DNA from: an uncultured Kordiimonas sp.
GTDB lineage: Bacteria; Pseudomonadota; Alphaproteobacteria; Sphingomonadales; Kordiimonadaceae
NCBI GenBank assembly: GCA_947492375.1
Contig: CANLMI010000002.1
Span: 807,529 to 871,528 of the forward strand
DNA: 64,000 bases
Direction of reading: 5' to 3'
Shown: in pieces, positions 1-10,502 of the stretch
How the letters are laid out: each line of letters starts with the position of its first letter
Numbering within the stretch: the first letter of the stretch is position 1
Notes under the pieces: model-generated
What the model was told of the DNA's origin: nothing
The model's database searches: none
What the model saw: only the letters and a program-made list of their open reading frames with translations
Translations under genes and position numbers: made by a program

Positions 1-815
1 TTCACAGCGTCCATCAAACTCGCGACAGCATCTGCCTGATCAATACCAACTTCAAATGCTAGCAAACCTCCGTCACGAAGAAAACTTCCTACAGTGGAAA
101 CTATCCGGCGGTAAAATAACAAACCATCTTGCCCGCCTTTTAACGCCGTTACTGGTTCATAATCTTTCACATCATGCATCAGTTCATGAATATCATCATC
201 CGGTATATAGGGGGGGTTGGATACAATACATTCAAAAGGACCGTGTTCTTCAAGTACAGTAGCAGCGTTATCATTTAAAACATCAACTTCAAGAAATTGT
301 ACACGCTCCAAAAGGTTTAAACTTTGTGCATTTTGCCGGGCCACCTTCAGAGCTTCAGTTGAAATATCGCACCCAATTCCCTTAGCAGATAGATTTTCGT
401 GCAATAGCGATAAAAGGATACAGCCGCTACCTGTGCCAATATCGAGAAAAGTGGTATTTTTCTTTTTTACACCAATACGCTTTATAACAACCTCAACTAA
501 CGTCTCTGTATCGGCTCTGGGAACAAGGGTATGTTTGTTAACCTGAAACGGCAGACTCCAAAATTCCTGTTCACCAATAATATAAGCAACAGGTTCACCT
601 GCACACCGACGTTCAATAACCTGCCAAAACACCTGACTTTTGATTTCAGGGATCGTTTGATCACGCAGAACAATTTGCTTGGTACGATCATAACCAAACA
701 CAAATTCAGTTAACAATTCCACATCAAACTCAGGGCTTAAAGAACCAGAGTTAGCAATTTTTTCAATTGCCAATTGAATACAATCACCAAGCGTTATTAA
801 CGACTTTACTGTCAA
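1..815 (-). CDS. prmC: Release factor glutamine methyltransferase PrmC, 3' end beyond window
   Basis: N5-methylates the GGQ glutamine of release factors RF1/RF2 using SAM. The minus-strand reading frame is open from 815 to the window edge (about 271 codons), so the C-terminus is missing here. It is absent from the ORF track because there is no early ATG. Visible motifs are LDIGTGSGC (SAM motif I, near residue 115) and SNPPYIPD (NPPY catalytic motif, near residue 198), which define the HemK/PrmC family. The N-terminal helical release-factor-binding domain is present. The likely start is TTG at 815-813, which overlaps the prfA stop codon, so the two genes are translationally coupled and the enzyme is made together with its substrate RF1. 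The start codon choice is inference; the identity is secure. Confidence 0.95.
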   Translation of the reverse strand, partial: MTVKSLITLGDCIQLAIEKIANSGSLSPEFDVELLTEFVFGYDRTKQIVLRDQTIPEIKSQVFWQVIERRCAGEPVAYIIGEQEFWSLPFQVNKHTLVPRADTETLVEVVIKRIGVKKKNTTFLDIGTGSGCILLSLLHENLSAKGIGCDISTEALKVARQNAQSLNLLERVQFLEVDVLNDNAATVLEEHGPFECIVSNPPYIPDDDIHELMHDVKDYEPVTALKGGQDGLLFYRRIVSTVGSFLRDGGLLAFEVGIDQADAVASLMDAV

Positions 816-1891
816 AAGCCATTTTCCATTGCCGAAAGTTTTGCAGCTTGGTCTTCTGCAATCAACGCAGCAACAACGTCACTCAATCCGTCCCCGGCAA
901 GCACCTGATCCAATTTATGCAGTGTCAATCCAATACGGTGGTCAGTTACACGCCCTTGGGGGAAATTATACGTGCGAATTCGCTCAGAGCGATCGCCTGA
1001 CCCTACTTGTGCCTTCCGGTCTTCTGACCTTTCTGAATGAAGTTTCTCACGCTCTACTTCATAAAGGCGCGCCATCATAATCTTCATCGCCTGATCACGA
1101 TTCTTATGTTGTGACTTATCACTTTGTACAACCATAATGCCTGTTGGAAGGTGAGTGATTCGCACAGCCGAATCCGTTGTATTAACGTGCTGACCACCCG
1201 AGCCTGAAGCCCGCATTGTATCAATTCTGAAATCTTCCTGCTTTATATTTAAATCAACCTCTTCAGCTTCAGGAAGCACAGCAACAGTTGCTGCACTCGT
1301 GTGAATACGCCCGCCAGATTCGGTTGTTGGAACCCTTTGCACACGGTGAACACCTGATTCGAATTTAAGGCGTGCAAACACACCTTGACCGCTCACATTG
1401 GCAACAATTTCCTTAAATCCCCCGACATCCGAAGACGATGCAGAAATAATCTCAACCTTCCAACCATTTGACGTCGCGAACCCTTCATACATACGGAACA
1501 AATCACCCGCAAAAAGCGCTGCTTCATCACCACCTGTTCCAGCACGAATTTCTACGATAGCCGAGCGCTCATCTGCCGCATCCTTTGGTAGAAGTGCAAT
1601 CGAGAGCTCACGGTCCATTTCAGGCAGGCGCTCCTTAAGCTCATGAAACTCTTCCAGCGCCAACTCCTTCATCTCAGGGTCGTCACCTGCCTCAATCATT
1701 TCAGCGAGATCAATCATTTCCTGACGGCCACTACGCAGGGCATTCGCTGCCTCAACAATAGGCCCAAGATCAGAGTATTCCTTGCTTAGTTTCACAAACT
1801 CTTCGTTCGAAAACTCATCCGGCGTACCGAGCGAATGTTCAAGGTAACTATACCGATCTAAAAGCTGTTCAATACGTTCATCAGTAATCAC
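812..1891 (-). CDS. prfA: Peptide chain release factor 1 (RF1)
   Basis: Recognises UAA and UAG stop codons on the ribosome and triggers peptidyl-tRNA hydrolysis. It has 359 residues, the normal family length. The catalytic loop GSGGQHVN lies near residue 231. The stop-codon-recognition tripeptide is PTT, inside [14 protein letters not shown] near residue 188; this is the RF1 PxT form and not the SPF of RF2. The start is GTG at 1891, with GGGAG about 10 bases upstream. It sits 15 bases after hisS and overlaps prmC, so it belongs to the ispG-hisS-prfA-prmC run. Confidence 0.97.
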   Translation of the reverse strand: MITDERIEQLLDRYSYLEHSLGTPDEFSNEEFVKLSKEYSDLGPIVEAANALRSGRQEMIDLAEMIEAGDDPEMKELALEEFHELKERLPEMDRELSIALLPKDAADERSAIVEIRAGTGGDEAALFAGDLFRMYEGFATSNGWKVEIISASSSDVGGFKEIVANVSGQGVFARLKFESGVHRVQRVPTTESGGRIHTSAATVAVLPEAEEVDLNIKQEDFRIDTMRASGSGGQHVNTTDSAVRITHLPTGIMVVQSDKSQHKNRDQAMKIMMARLYEVEREKLHSERSEDRKAQVGSGDRSERIRTYNFPQGRVTDHRIGLTLHKLDQVLAGDGLSDVVAALIAEDQAAKLSAMENGF

Positions 1892-1906
1892 AGGTAGAAC
1901 GCTCCC

Positions 1907-3148
1907 TTAATTAAATTGAATTGCCGCAGCAATATCCGCAAACGCAATTTCAGACTGTGTTCCATCATCCAAGCGCTTCAACATGGCTGTGCCCTGCTCT
2001 AACTCGTTGTCACCAATAATAATTGCAAATGCTGCATTCGCTTTATCAGCTCTATTCATACGTTTTTTCATATTACCTGAACGGTCAGCAGTAACAGTTA
2101 ATCCTTTATTTCGCAGCATTTCAGCAATCTCAAAGGCCTTAAACGTTGCAGCTTCACCCATTGGCATAATAACAACAGGTCGTTCAGGTGCCTCGCCAAC
2201 ATCTGCAAGCATCGCAAGGCGCTCAATCCCCCCTGCCCAACCAACACCAGAAGTCGCCGGACCACCGAGCTGCTCAATCAGCCCGTCATAACGACCACCA
2301 CCAAGCACCGTACCTTGTGCACCAAGCTCGGTCGTCACAAATTCAAACGCGGTATGACAATAATAATCCATCCCACGCACCAGCCGCTCATCATGGATAT
2401 AAGGAACTCCAACAATATCTAATCCCTTTTTAACCGTTTCAAAAAAATTGAGCGATGTTTCATTAAGATGGTCAGATAATTTCGGAGCATCGGTTACAAT
2501 CTTTTTGTCGCCCTCATCCTTACTATCCAAAATTCGAAGCGGATTACTTTCAAGACGTCGCTGGCTATCCTCTGACAAGTCCCCTTTAAACTTGTTCAAG
2601 TACGTCACCAGCGCTTCCTTATATGCTGTGCGACTTTCCTTATCACCGAGCGTATTCAGATGCAGCACAACTTTTTCGCCAAGTCCAAGCTCTCTCAAAA
2701 GACGCCACGCCATCGCGATCATATCAATATCAGCTTCTGGAGTATCTTGCCCTAAAAGTTCTGCATTAATTTGATGGAACTGACGATACCGACCCTTTTG
2801 TGGCCGTTCATAACGGAAGGCAGGCCCATAACTCATTAACCGGCAAGGCAAGTTTTGTTGCATGCCATTTGAGATAAAAGCACGGCATACGCCCGCGGTA
2901 AATTCTGGGCGCAACGTTAATTCTTCACCGCCGCGGTCTTCAAATGTATACATTTCCTTAGAAACTATATCAGACGCCTCACCAAGCGGGCGTTTATAAA
3001 CCTCGGTAAATTCAAAAATAGGCGTTGCTAGTTCTTCAAATCCATACGTGCCCGCAACGCGGCGGAATGTATCCACTACGCAGGTCATATTTCTGGCCTC
3101 AACACCGTATATATCACGGGTTCCGCGTGCTGGTTGCAGCTTGGACAC
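1907..3148 (-). CDS. hisS: Histidine--tRNA ligase
   Basis: Class II aminoacyl-tRNA synthetase charging tRNA-His. Class II motif 2 appears as LTLRPEFTAGVCRAF, the histidine-specific segment as GGGRYDGLIEQLGG, and a C-terminal anticodon-binding domain follows (PVVIMPMGE onward). The ORF track opens at a TTG (3163). I prefer GTG at 3148 (VSKLQPARGTRD), because AAGGA lies 7 bases upstream and the N-terminus then matches the family. This leaves 21 bases between ispG and hisS, so the two are probably cotranscribed. The protein has 413 residues, typical of HisRS. Confidence 0.96.
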   Translation of the reverse strand: MSKLQPARGTRDIYGVEARNMTCVVDTFRRVAGTYGFEELATPIFEFTEVYKRPLGEASDIVSKEMYTFEDRGGEELTLRPEFTAGVCRAFISNGMQQNLPCRLMSYGPAFRYERPQKGRYRQFHQINAELLGQDTPEADIDMIAMAWRLLRELGLGEKVVLHLNTLGDKESRTAYKEALVTYLNKFKGDLSEDSQRRLESNPLRILDSKDEGDKKIVTDAPKLSDHLNETSLNFFETVKKGLDIVGVPYIHDERLVRGMDYYCHTAFEFVTTELGAQGTVLGGGRYDGLIEQLGGPATSGVGWAGGIERLAMLADVGEAPERPVVIMPMGEAATFKAFEIAEMLRNKGLTVTADRSGNMKKRMNRADKANAAFAIIIGDNELEQGTAMLKRLDDGTQSEIAFADIAAAIQFN

Positions 3149-3169
3149 AATAAATTCCTTCAAAAACAG

Positions 3170-4282
3170 CTAAGCGTTGATTTTAGCTGCTTCGTCAAGT
3201 TGAGCAGCTTTCTCTTCGACAAGTTCAACAATATGGTCAACGAGTTTATCGTCAGTGATTTTATGATCAGTTACACCAGAGAGGTAAACCATATGGTTGC
3301 CCTGCCCCCCGCCAGTAAGGCCAATATCCGTCTCTCTCGCCTCACCAGGGCCGTTTACCACACACCCAATGATTGAGAGGCTAAGCGGTGTATGAATATG
3401 ACTGAGGCGCTCTTCAAGAATTTCAACCGTTTTGATAACAGGAAATGCCTGACGCGCGCACGACGGGCAGGAAATAATCTGGACACCCCGGTGCCTTAGC
3501 CCAAGCGACTTCAGCATTTCAAAGCCAACTTTAACTTCTTCCACCGGATCAGCAGAAAGCGAAACCCGGATTGTATCGCCAATCCCTGCCCACAATAATG
3601 AACCAAGACCAATTGATGATTTCACTGTCCCGCCGCGGAGGCCACCTGCTTCTGTAATACCCAGATGAAGCGGGTAATCACAGGCGTCAGCGAGGCCTTG
3701 ATAGGCGGCAACCGCCAGAAATACATCAGAGGCCTTCACACTGATTTTGAAGTTAAAAAAATCATTATCTTCCAGGATACGCGCATGCTCAAGCGCACTT
3801 TCAACTAATGCTTCCGGGCACGGTTCTGCATATTTTTCGAGAAGGTGTTTTTCAAGAGAGCCTGCGTTCACACCAATTCGCATTGAACAACCATTTGCCT
3901 TAGCAGCACGAACAACTTCTTTTACACGCTCACTCGACCCGATATTACCGGGGTTAATCCTGAGACAAGCAGCGCCAGCATCCGCAGCCTCAAGGGCGCG
4001 TTTATAATGAAAATGAATATCTGCAACCACAGGAACATTTGCTTCGCGGCAAATTTCTGGCATTGCAGCAGTGGACGCTTCGTCCGGGCAAGATACCCGA
4101 ACAATATCTACACCTGCTTCTTCAGCCTGCCTAATCTGGTCAATTGTAGCAGCAGCATCAGACGTTAATGTATTTGTCATCGTTTGGACTGTAATTGGTG
4201 CATCACCACCAACAGGAACATCGCCCACCATTATCTGACGGGACTTGCGTCGAATTACATCTCTCCACGGACGAATGCTCAT
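3170..4282 (-). CDS. ispG: (E)-4-hydroxy-3-methylbut-2-enyl-diphosphate synthase
   Basis: Penultimate step of the MEP isoprenoid pathway: reductive conversion of MEcPP to HMBPP using a [4Fe-4S] cluster. The protein has 370 residues with an N-terminal TIM-barrel-like part ([19 protein letters not shown]). The C-terminal cluster ligands are CPSC near residue 270 and the cysteine of [10 protein letters not shown] near 305. These match the short bacterial GcpE form without the plant-type insertion. The gene lies between rodZ and hisS, the same order (rodZ-ispG-hisS) as in Escherichia coli. Confidence 0.97.
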   Translation of the reverse strand: MSIRPWRDVIRRKSRQIMVGDVPVGGDAPITVQTMTNTLTSDAAATIDQIRQAEEAGVDIVRVSCPDEASTAAMPEICREANVPVVADIHFHYKRALEAADAGAACLRINPGNIGSSERVKEVVRAAKANGCSMRIGVNAGSLEKHLLEKYAEPCPEALVESALEHARILEDNDFFNFKISVKASDVFLAVAAYQGLADACDYPLHLGITEAGGLRGGTVKSSIGLGSLLWAGIGDTIRVSLSADPVEEVKVGFEMLKSLGLRHRGVQIISCPSCARQAFPVIKTVEILEERLSHIHTPLSLSIIGCVVNGPGEARETDIGLTGGGQGNHMVYLSGVTDHKITDDKLVDHIVELVEEKAAQLDEAAKINA

Positions 4283-4395
4283 GTCTCTTACCTTACGTCA
4301 ATCAACGAACAGCAATATAGCCATATATTATGGGCTATACATGAGCAAGACAGCTTATGAACGCAAGTAAAAAGCGCGAAAACCTATAAATATTC

Positions 4396-5412
4396 TCATT
4401 CTGTTAAATTCCGCCGACGAAGGCTATCCAACGACGTTGCAGGGATTACTTCATCTAATTCGCCTAGAGGTGCAGTTTCATAGCTACCTACTGCCAAATG
4501 TACCGCGCCAGCATTACTGGTACTAAACAAAACCCCTGTTTCCAGATTAGGGTTAAAATGCTCACCAGCACTTAATATACCGGACCATACCTCACTGCCA
4601 TCAGCACGCGCCAAACGAACCCAACTATCGCGTTTTGCTATAATGGTCACATCGTTAGATAACACTTCCGTATCAATAGACTCAGCAAAAACAGGAGAGG
4701 CAAAAAGTGATTGTTTCTCATTATTATGCGGGGTTTCAAACGCAGACTGTATGGATGCTGCCTCTAATTTCTCTGAAAAGTCGTCAGAGGTCTCAGGGGA
4801 AACATTCGGCGCCGCAGTTTGATCAATTTCAGCCGGATTAACTGGACTGATATTTTCAGAAACATAGGTAGCTTGTATAATATTCGTTCCAACGTCAATT
4901 GCTTGACCTTGATCAGAAACCATCATTTCTGGGCTAATGTCCGCCAGCAAGTTTGAATTCTGTGAATTTGTGTTTTCCGCAACCATCGTCTGAACCGCGA
5001 CATTAGCACCAAAAAACGACCAGACACACGCCACGCCTAATGCAGCCATCGCAGGCGCCAGCCAACCTTTACGGCGACTTGATCCTATTGAAGAAAAACT
5101 TGGCCTCATTGAAGAAAACTTGTTTGAATTGGCAGATTTAGTTTCGTTTAATTCTAGCGGCTCAACGATAGAACATTGGTCTTTATACTGCGCGACAATT
5201 GCACCACTATCCAAACCAAGAACATCCGCGTAGGATCTAATAAATCCAATAGTAAAAGTTTGCGCAGGTAATTCATGATAACTGCCAGCCTCTATCGCCT
5301 TTAGATAACAGATACTAACGCAAGTTTCTTGAGCAACCTCAGACAAGCTAAGGCCTTGTTTATTGCGCGCAGATTTTAGAAGCTCGGAAACCGAGCTATC
5401 TGACTTCGTCAT
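4396..5412 (-). CDS. rodZ: RodZ-like cytoskeletal/cell-shape protein
   Basis: Bitopic inner-membrane protein that normally links MreB filaments to the elongation machinery. Residues about 8-70 form a cytoplasmic HTH_25 domain (LLKSARNKQGLSLSEVAQET). A single transmembrane helix follows near residues 114-135 (APAMAALGVACVWSFFGA). Then comes a long low-complexity periplasmic linker and a C-terminal DUF4115 domain (WVRLARADGSEVWSGILSAGE). The ORF track starts 12 codons upstream; I chose ATG 5412 because AGGGGA precedes it by about 8 bases, while the upstream ATG has no ribosome site. Location just ahead of ispG supports the assignment. Confidence 0.9.
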   Translation of the reverse strand: MTKSDSSVSELLKSARNKQGLSLSEVAQETCVSICYLKAIEAGSYHELPAQTFTIGFIRSYADVLGLDSGAIVAQYKDQCSIVEPLELNETKSANSNKFSSMRPSFSSIGSSRRKGWLAPAMAALGVACVWSFFGANVAVQTMVAENTNSQNSNLLADISPEMMVSDQGQAIDVGTNIIQATYVSENISPVNPAEIDQTAAPNVSPETSDDFSEKLEAASIQSAFETPHNNEKQSLFASPVFAESIDTEVLSNDVTIIAKRDSWVRLARADGSEVWSGILSAGEHFNPNLETGVLFSTSNAGAVHLAVGSYETAPLGELDEVIPATSLDSLRRRNLTE

Positions 5413-5696
5413 TTTAACCGTCCCCTGTCGATTTTTTTCGACAGTCATTTAGCTGTTAGCTCCAATATCCAGCTAATGTCCCATTTGGTGACATAAAAGC
5501 CAATTTGAACTACAGATGTCTTCCTAACACCCCAAGACAACCAATAGCCCCGGTAATAGGATTATTATTTTCCTATTTATAACCACCTATTAGTCAAAAA
5601 ACATTTAACGCATAGAGTCAATTGTATGCACCTTATGGGTGCAAAAATTGGTATTTTATTTCGCAATAGTAGTGATGATTGTTAACTATTTGGAAT

Positions 5697-7964
5697 TTAA
5701 CCCAATTTTACCCGATGATCGCGAGCAAAATGAGCAAGCGAATCGCGAATCGAATGGTCCGCTGAAGAAAGTTTAGAGAGCATGAATTCTTCTAATCTAT
5801 CCAGATTCATAGACCTAACCATTCGCTTAACAGGGCCAATAGCGGTAGGAGAAACCGATAATCGCCTCAAACCAAGGCCAATTAGCGCCATAGCTTCAAT
5901 GGGTTTACTACCCATCTCTCCACACAGCGTAATTGGCACATCTTTATCATTACAGGCTTGGATGACAGAATATAAAAACGACAACACTGGCGGCGCCAAC
6001 AAATCATATCGGTCGGTCAACCTCGGATTAGAGCGGTCACAAGCAAAGAAAAACTGCATTAAGTCATTTGTACCAACGGATAAAAAATCAACCTCGTTCA
6101 ATAATAAATCCATCTGCCACGCAAGTGACGGGATCTCTAGCATACATCCCACTTTGATGGATGCTGGAGGCACCCGGTTATACATTTCCAAGCGGTTGAT
6201 TTCTTTTTGTAATATTGCCTTACATCTTTTCAATTCTGCAACTTCTGCAATCATAGGAAACATAACACAGAGATCACGCCCAGCCGCCGCATACAACATA
6301 GCGCGTAACTGAAACCGCAAAAGGGCAGGTCGTTCCAATGCAATTCGTATAGCCCGCCAACCCATTGCCGGGTTCTCTTCTTCTTCATCACGAGGCAAAA
6401 ACGGCACCTGTTTATCACCGCCAATATCCAGTGTTCGAAATACAACTGGCTTTTTTTCAGCGCTATCAAGAACGGCACTATAGATTTTAAATTGTTCATC
6501 TACTTTGGGCAGCACCGGCGAAATCATAAACTGAAATTCTGTTCTAAAAAGACCTATGCCTTCCGCGCCAGTATTTTCAATATTAGGTAAATCAACCAAA
6601 AGCCCGGCATTCATAAAGAGATTAACTCTCTTACCGTCCAATGTTTCTGAGGGCAAACACCGCTCGGCCTCATAGGCTTCCAATTGCTTGCGGATCAACT
6701 TCGCAGTTTGTCGGTAACTCTCTATAATATCTTCGGACGGACGGACATAAACATGCTCACTGCCCGTATCGACAATCACATGTTCGCCTGCTTCAACATG
6801 TGATAACAGCCCCGACACTCGGCCAATAACAGGAATTCCCATCGCGCGGGCGATAATTGTTACATGCGCGGTGGCAGAACCCTCTTCTAAAACAATTGCT
6901 TGCAGATATGTCCGGTCATAATCCATCAGCTCTGCAGGGCCAATATTCCGGGCTATTAGTACGGTTTGATCGCTGAGAGCTTCGCGCTCACTTGTTTCAC
7001 AGCCTTGAAGAATACGTATAAGTCTGGACGCAAGATCTTCAAAGTCTGCAATTCGTTCCCGAAGATAAGGGTCACGTATCTTTTGCATCCGAATACGATT
7101 ATCTTGTTGTACCCTGTCAACAGCAGCTTCTGCGGTAAGCCCCGAAAGCGCAGCTTCACGCATTTTTGCCTGCCACCCCTGATCATAGGCAAACATCCGG
7201 TATGTCTCCAGAACTTCACGGTGCTCGCCCATATGTGATAGATCAGGATGTTTCAGCATATCCTCAAGTTGCTCTCTCAAGGTTGAGATCGCTTGCTCCA
7301 GACGAACAACCTCCGCATCCACATCTTCGGCAACAGTACGCTTAATCTTAATCTGAGGTTGATGGAAAACGGCTATTCCCGAGCCAACGCCGTCTGATAG
7401 TTTTGTGCCATTCAGGGTAACAGGCGCACCTAATGTTGCGGCATCTTCGCTCAATTCATCTGGCGCTATAAGATCACCAGAAGCCACAAGCTCGGAAATC
7501 ACCATTGCAATGGTTTGAAGTGCTTCAACCTCTTCAATTTTATAGGATCGCGGTGTAACATTCTGGACGACAAGAACACCAGCGACTTTACCGGTCCTGA
7601 GAACAGGCACCCCTAAAAAGCTATGATAAATATCTTCACCAGTTTCAGGGCGGTAGGCAAACCTTGGATGGTTAGGAGCTTCTGAAATATTTAAAGGGAT
7701 TCCGCGTTCTGCAACTAACCCAACAAGACCTTCACCGATATTCAATCGAGTCTGATGGACAGCGCTTGCCTTCAGCCCTTCTGTAGCAAACAGTTCAAGC
7801 ACTCCGCCTGCCCGCGAAAGATAAATAGAGCAAACCTCTGCAACCATATTCTGCGCAATCAAGTGCGCCACACGATCAAGCCGATCTTGTGCGCTTCCAC
7901 CTGCCGCCATGACACTATGCAGGCGCCGCAAAAGCAGACGTGGTTGACTGACATTGTCAGACAC
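5697..7964 (-). CDS. ptsP: Nitrogen PTS enzyme I (EI-Ntr), PtsP
   Basis: Phosphoenolpyruvate-dependent protein kinase that phosphorylates NPr (PtsO) in the regulatory nitrogen PTS. It has 755 residues. An N-terminal GAF domain (about residues 5-165) senses nitrogen status in relatives. A PEP-utiliser N-terminal domain follows, then the swivelling domain with the phosphorylated histidine in GSATAHVTIIAR near residue 366, and a C-terminal TIM barrel with the catalytic cysteine in TLCGEMGSKP near 680. All key residues are intact. The length and GAF domain distinguish it from sugar EI (PtsI). The lysC-ptsP-prfA neighbourhood is common in alphaproteobacteria. No PTS partner is encoded in the window. 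Confidence 0.95.
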   Translation of the reverse strand: MSDNVSQPRLLLRRLHSVMAAGGSAQDRLDRVAHLIAQNMVAEVCSIYLSRAGGVLELFATEGLKASAVHQTRLNIGEGLVGLVAERGIPLNISEAPNHPRFAYRPETGEDIYHSFLGVPVLRTGKVAGVLVVQNVTPRSYKIEEVEALQTIAMVISELVASGDLIAPDELSEDAATLGAPVTLNGTKLSDGVGSGIAVFHQPQIKIKRTVAEDVDAEVVRLEQAISTLREQLEDMLKHPDLSHMGEHREVLETYRMFAYDQGWQAKMREAALSGLTAEAAVDRVQQDNRIRMQKIRDPYLRERIADFEDLASRLIRILQGCETSEREALSDQTVLIARNIGPAELMDYDRTYLQAIVLEEGSATAHVTIIARAMGIPVIGRVSGLLSHVEAGEHVIVDTGSEHVYVRPSEDIIESYRQTAKLIRKQLEAYEAERCLPSETLDGKRVNLFMNAGLLVDLPNIENTGAEGIGLFRTEFQFMISPVLPKVDEQFKIYSAVLDSAEKKPVVFRTLDIGGDKQVPFLPRDEEEENPAMGWRAIRIALERPALLRFQLRAMLYAAAGRDLCVMFPMIAEVAELKRCKAILQKEINRLEMYNRVPPASIKVGCMLEIPSLAWQMDLLLNEVDFLSVGTNDLMQFFFACDRSNPRLTDRYDLLAPPVLSFLYSVIQACNDKDVPITLCGEMGSKPIEAMALIGLGLRRLSVSPTAIGPVKRMVRSMNLDRLEEFMLSKLSSADHSIRDSLAHFARDHRVKLG

Positions 7965-8056
7965 AGATTACCTCACAATTAAGAATTATCCCGAATTACT
8001 TTGCCAGTAATATGAATGCGACTATACCGAATTACACGAACAGTGCATCAAAATTT

Positions 8057-9079
8057 TTAGCTCAAATAATCAGCTGCTTGCGCTACCAACTCGTCGATAA
8101 TATCGCTAGTAGGCATTTCACTTTTAACCATTCCAACACTTTGGCCAGCCATGATTGACCCTGTTTCAACATCACCATCGATCACAGCGCGCCTTAAAGC
8201 GCCACCCCAGAAGTGCTCAATCTGCATTTGAGCTTCATCCTGAGACACTTCCTTATTTTGATATTTAGTCAATACTTCCTGCTGTGTTCTCATAAATTGT
8301 TCCGTACCTTCATTACGCAGAGCACGAACAGGAATTACAGGAAATTTAGGATCAATTTGCACACTTGCTATTGCATCACGGGCATTTCCGCGGATAAAGG
8401 CCCTTTTAAAACGTTCGTGAGCAATACATTCATTTGCAACCACGAAGCGGGTACCAAGTTGCGCACCAGCAGCACCCATTTCAAGATACCCAGCTATAGC
8501 CTCACCGCGGCCAATCCCTCCTGCAACGAATACCGGAATTTGATCACCGACCACGGGTAAAACCTCTTGTGCCAGAACACTCGTCGAAACTGGCCCAATA
8601 TGACCGCCTGCTTCCATACCTTCGATAACAAGTGCATCAACTCCGACCCTGATCAGCTTCTTGGCAAGTGACACGGCCGGGGCAAAACACATCAATTTAG
8701 CACCGAAATCCTTAATGGCTTTAATCGATGAGACAGCAGGCAATCCACCAGCCAACACCACATGGCTAACTTGATGTTCACGGCAAACGGCTATTAAGTT
8801 ATCAATATCGGGATGCAGTGTAATAAGATTAACCCCGAACGGCTTATCAGTCATGGCACGTGTTGCAGCAATCTCCTGAGATAAAAGCTCAGGTGTCATA
8901 CCACCGCAGGCAATAATACCGAAGCCGCCAGCGTTAGATATAGCAGACACAAGGTTACGTTCAGAGACCCACGTCATTGCGCCGCCTAAAATCGCATATT
9001 CACTCCCAAGGAAAGCTGTACCTTTTTCCCAAAGCCTGTTTAAGCGATTTAGCCCCGCCTCATGATTATCTTGTGTCAC
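8057..9079 (-). CDS. NPD/nitronate monooxygenase-like flavoprotein
   Basis: FMN-dependent TIM-barrel protein of the 2-nitropropane dioxygenase / FabK-like family, which oxidises alkyl nitronates or reduces enoyl-thioesters in characterised members. Diagnostic segments are PFGVNLITLHP, the phosphate-binding PVFVAGGIGRGEAIAGYLEMGA, and the EGMEAGGHIGP loop with the histidine often used as catalytic base. I place the start at GTG 9079 (VTQDNHEAG). The longer frame in the track runs into lysC by 70 bases, while the GTG begins 20 bases after the lysC stop. It is probably cotranscribed with lysC. The substrate cannot be read from the sequence. Confidence 0.82.
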   Translation of the reverse strand: MTQDNHEAGLNRLNRLWEKGTAFLGSEYAILGGAMTWVSERNLVSAISNAGGFGIIACGGMTPELLSQEIAATRAMTDKPFGVNLITLHPDIDNLIAVCREHQVSHVVLAGGLPAVSSIKAIKDFGAKLMCFAPAVSLAKKLIRVGVDALVIEGMEAGGHIGPVSTSVLAQEVLPVVGDQIPVFVAGGIGRGEAIAGYLEMGAAGAQLGTRFVVANECIAHERFKRAFIRGNARDAIASVQIDPKFPVIPVRALRNEGTEQFMRTQQEVLTKYQNKEVSQDEAQMQIEHFWGGALRRAVIDGDVETGSIMAGQSVGMVKSEMPTSDIIDELVAQAADYLS

Positions 9080-9098
9080 GTTACAATTGCCTTTTCTA

Positions 9099-10322
9099 TT
9101 ATTCGGCAGAATCGAGCCCATACGCTGTATGGAGCGCACGAACTGCAAGCTCAGTGTATTCAGCATCAATTAGAACACTGGTTTTTATTTCTGAAGTCGA
9201 GATAACCTGAATATTGATACCTTTTTCAGCAAGTGTATCAAACATCTTACGGGCCACACCCGCATGGCTTTTCATACCAACACCAACGACAGAAACCTTT
9301 ACAACATTGTCTGTAGATAAAAGGTCTTGATATCCAAGTGTTTCTTTATGTTCAGTCAGCGTTTTAATAGTTCGCGGCAAGTCATCTTCTGAAATTGTAA
9401 AAGTAACATCGGTTGCTTTACCATTATCAGAAGCACTTTGAACAATCATATCCACATTTACATTAGCATCCGCAAGAGGAGCGAACAAATTCGATACCTT
9501 ACCAGGGCTGTCTAAAAGACCAACAACCGTTACTTTTGCCTCACTCTTAGCATATGCAATGCCGCTAACAACTTCTTGTTCCACGATCTCTTCCTCGCCT
9601 ACCACCAGTGTACCTGGTAAATCTTCAAATGATGATAAAACCTGTGTTCTAACGCCGTACTTCATTGCCAGAGCAACGGAGCGTGTTTGCAATACTTTTG
9701 CTCCAAGAGATGCCATTTCGAGCATTTCTTCGTATGTGACTTTTTCAAGTTTACGTGCTCTTGGAACAATACGGGGGTCTGTTGTGTAAATACCATCTAC
9801 ATCTGTGTAAATATCACACTGATCTGCACCTATTGCCGCTGCTATGGCAACAGCCGTTGTATCGCTACCACCGCGGCCAAGTGTCGTAATTCTATTATCT
9901 TCAGCAATACCTTGAAACCCTGCAACAACAGCTACACGACCGCCTGCAAGACACTCTTCGAGTTTATCCGTCTTGATTTCTTCAATTCGTGCAGCCCCGT
10001 GTACATTGTTCGTGATCATTGGGATTTGCCAACCAAGAAAAGAGCGCGCTGGCACCCCCATATCTTGAAGCGTGATAGCAAGGAGGCCGCTGGTAATCTG
10101 CTCTCCTGCAGCTACCACAGTATCATACTCGCGCGCGTCATGCATCATGGCCGCGCCTCGGCAATACTCAACAAGCTGATTAGTCGTACCAGACATCGCT
10201 GAAACAACAACCACAACTTCGTGGCCTTCCTCAACTGCCTTAACAATCCTTGCAGCGACATTCCTGATACGGTCCAGGTCACCGACAGATGTACCGCCAA
10301 ACTTTTTTACTATTCTTGCCAT
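9099..10322 (-). CDS. lysC: Aspartate kinase
   Basis: First step of the aspartate pathway to lysine, threonine and methionine: ATP-dependent phosphorylation of aspartate. The amino-acid kinase domain begins with VKKFGGTSVGD. The regulatory half has two ACT domains (SEAKVTVVGLLDSPGKV and VKVSVVGVGMKSHAGVARKMF), as expected for a feedback-inhibited class of about 400 residues (407 here). There is no fused homoserine dehydrogenase. It is divergent from ubiG across 180 bases, an arrangement typical of many alphaproteobacteria. Confidence 0.96.
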   Translation of the reverse strand: MARIVKKFGGTSVGDLDRIRNVAARIVKAVEEGHEVVVVVSAMSGTTNQLVEYCRGAAMMHDAREYDTVVAAGEQITSGLLAITLQDMGVPARSFLGWQIPMITNNVHGAARIEEIKTDKLEECLAGGRVAVVAGFQGIAEDNRITTLGRGGSDTTAVAIAAAIGADQCDIYTDVDGIYTTDPRIVPRARKLEKVTYEEMLEMASLGAKVLQTRSVALAMKYGVRTQVLSSFEDLPGTLVVGEEEIVEQEVVSGIAYAKSEAKVTVVGLLDSPGKVSNLFAPLADANVNVDMIVQSASDNGKATDVTFTISEDDLPRTIKTLTEHKETLGYQDLLSTDNVVKVSVVGVGMKSHAGVARKMFDTLAEKGINIQVISTSEIKTSVLIDAEYTELAVRALHTAYGLDSAE

Positions 10323-10502
10323 CTAAATGATCCAGACAGAAATAAACATAATGCTATTATGCCGCATTGCGCTTGACCTAAAACATATAAAAATGCGTAT
10401 AAATGCAGCGCGACTTGTCTACAGGTTGATTATCATATTCGCAAGAGCGTAAAAGCCCAGTTCACAAAGATTTTTTGTAATATTATTTCAAGGAGACCTA
10501 CT

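Noticed and set aside
56-713. Plus-strand ORFs 56-262, 217-546 and 531-713
   Set aside because: They are antisense shadows of the minus-strand prmC reading frame, which is continuous and carries the NPPY motif.
5413-5696. Search for a promoter or terminator between ptsP and rodZ
   Set aside because: TTGACT and TATAAA elements occur but not at acceptable spacing, and the GCACC/GGTGC hairpin lacks a T tract on the minus strand; no call made.
5664-5702. TTAA repeats near 5680 as a CtrA site
   Set aside because: The spacing between TTAA halves is 11 bases, not 7.
9080-9169. N-terminal extension of the NPD-like flavoprotein into lysC
   Set aside because: It overlaps the lysC coding end by 70 bases and matches nothing in the family; GTG 9079 is in the gap after lysC.
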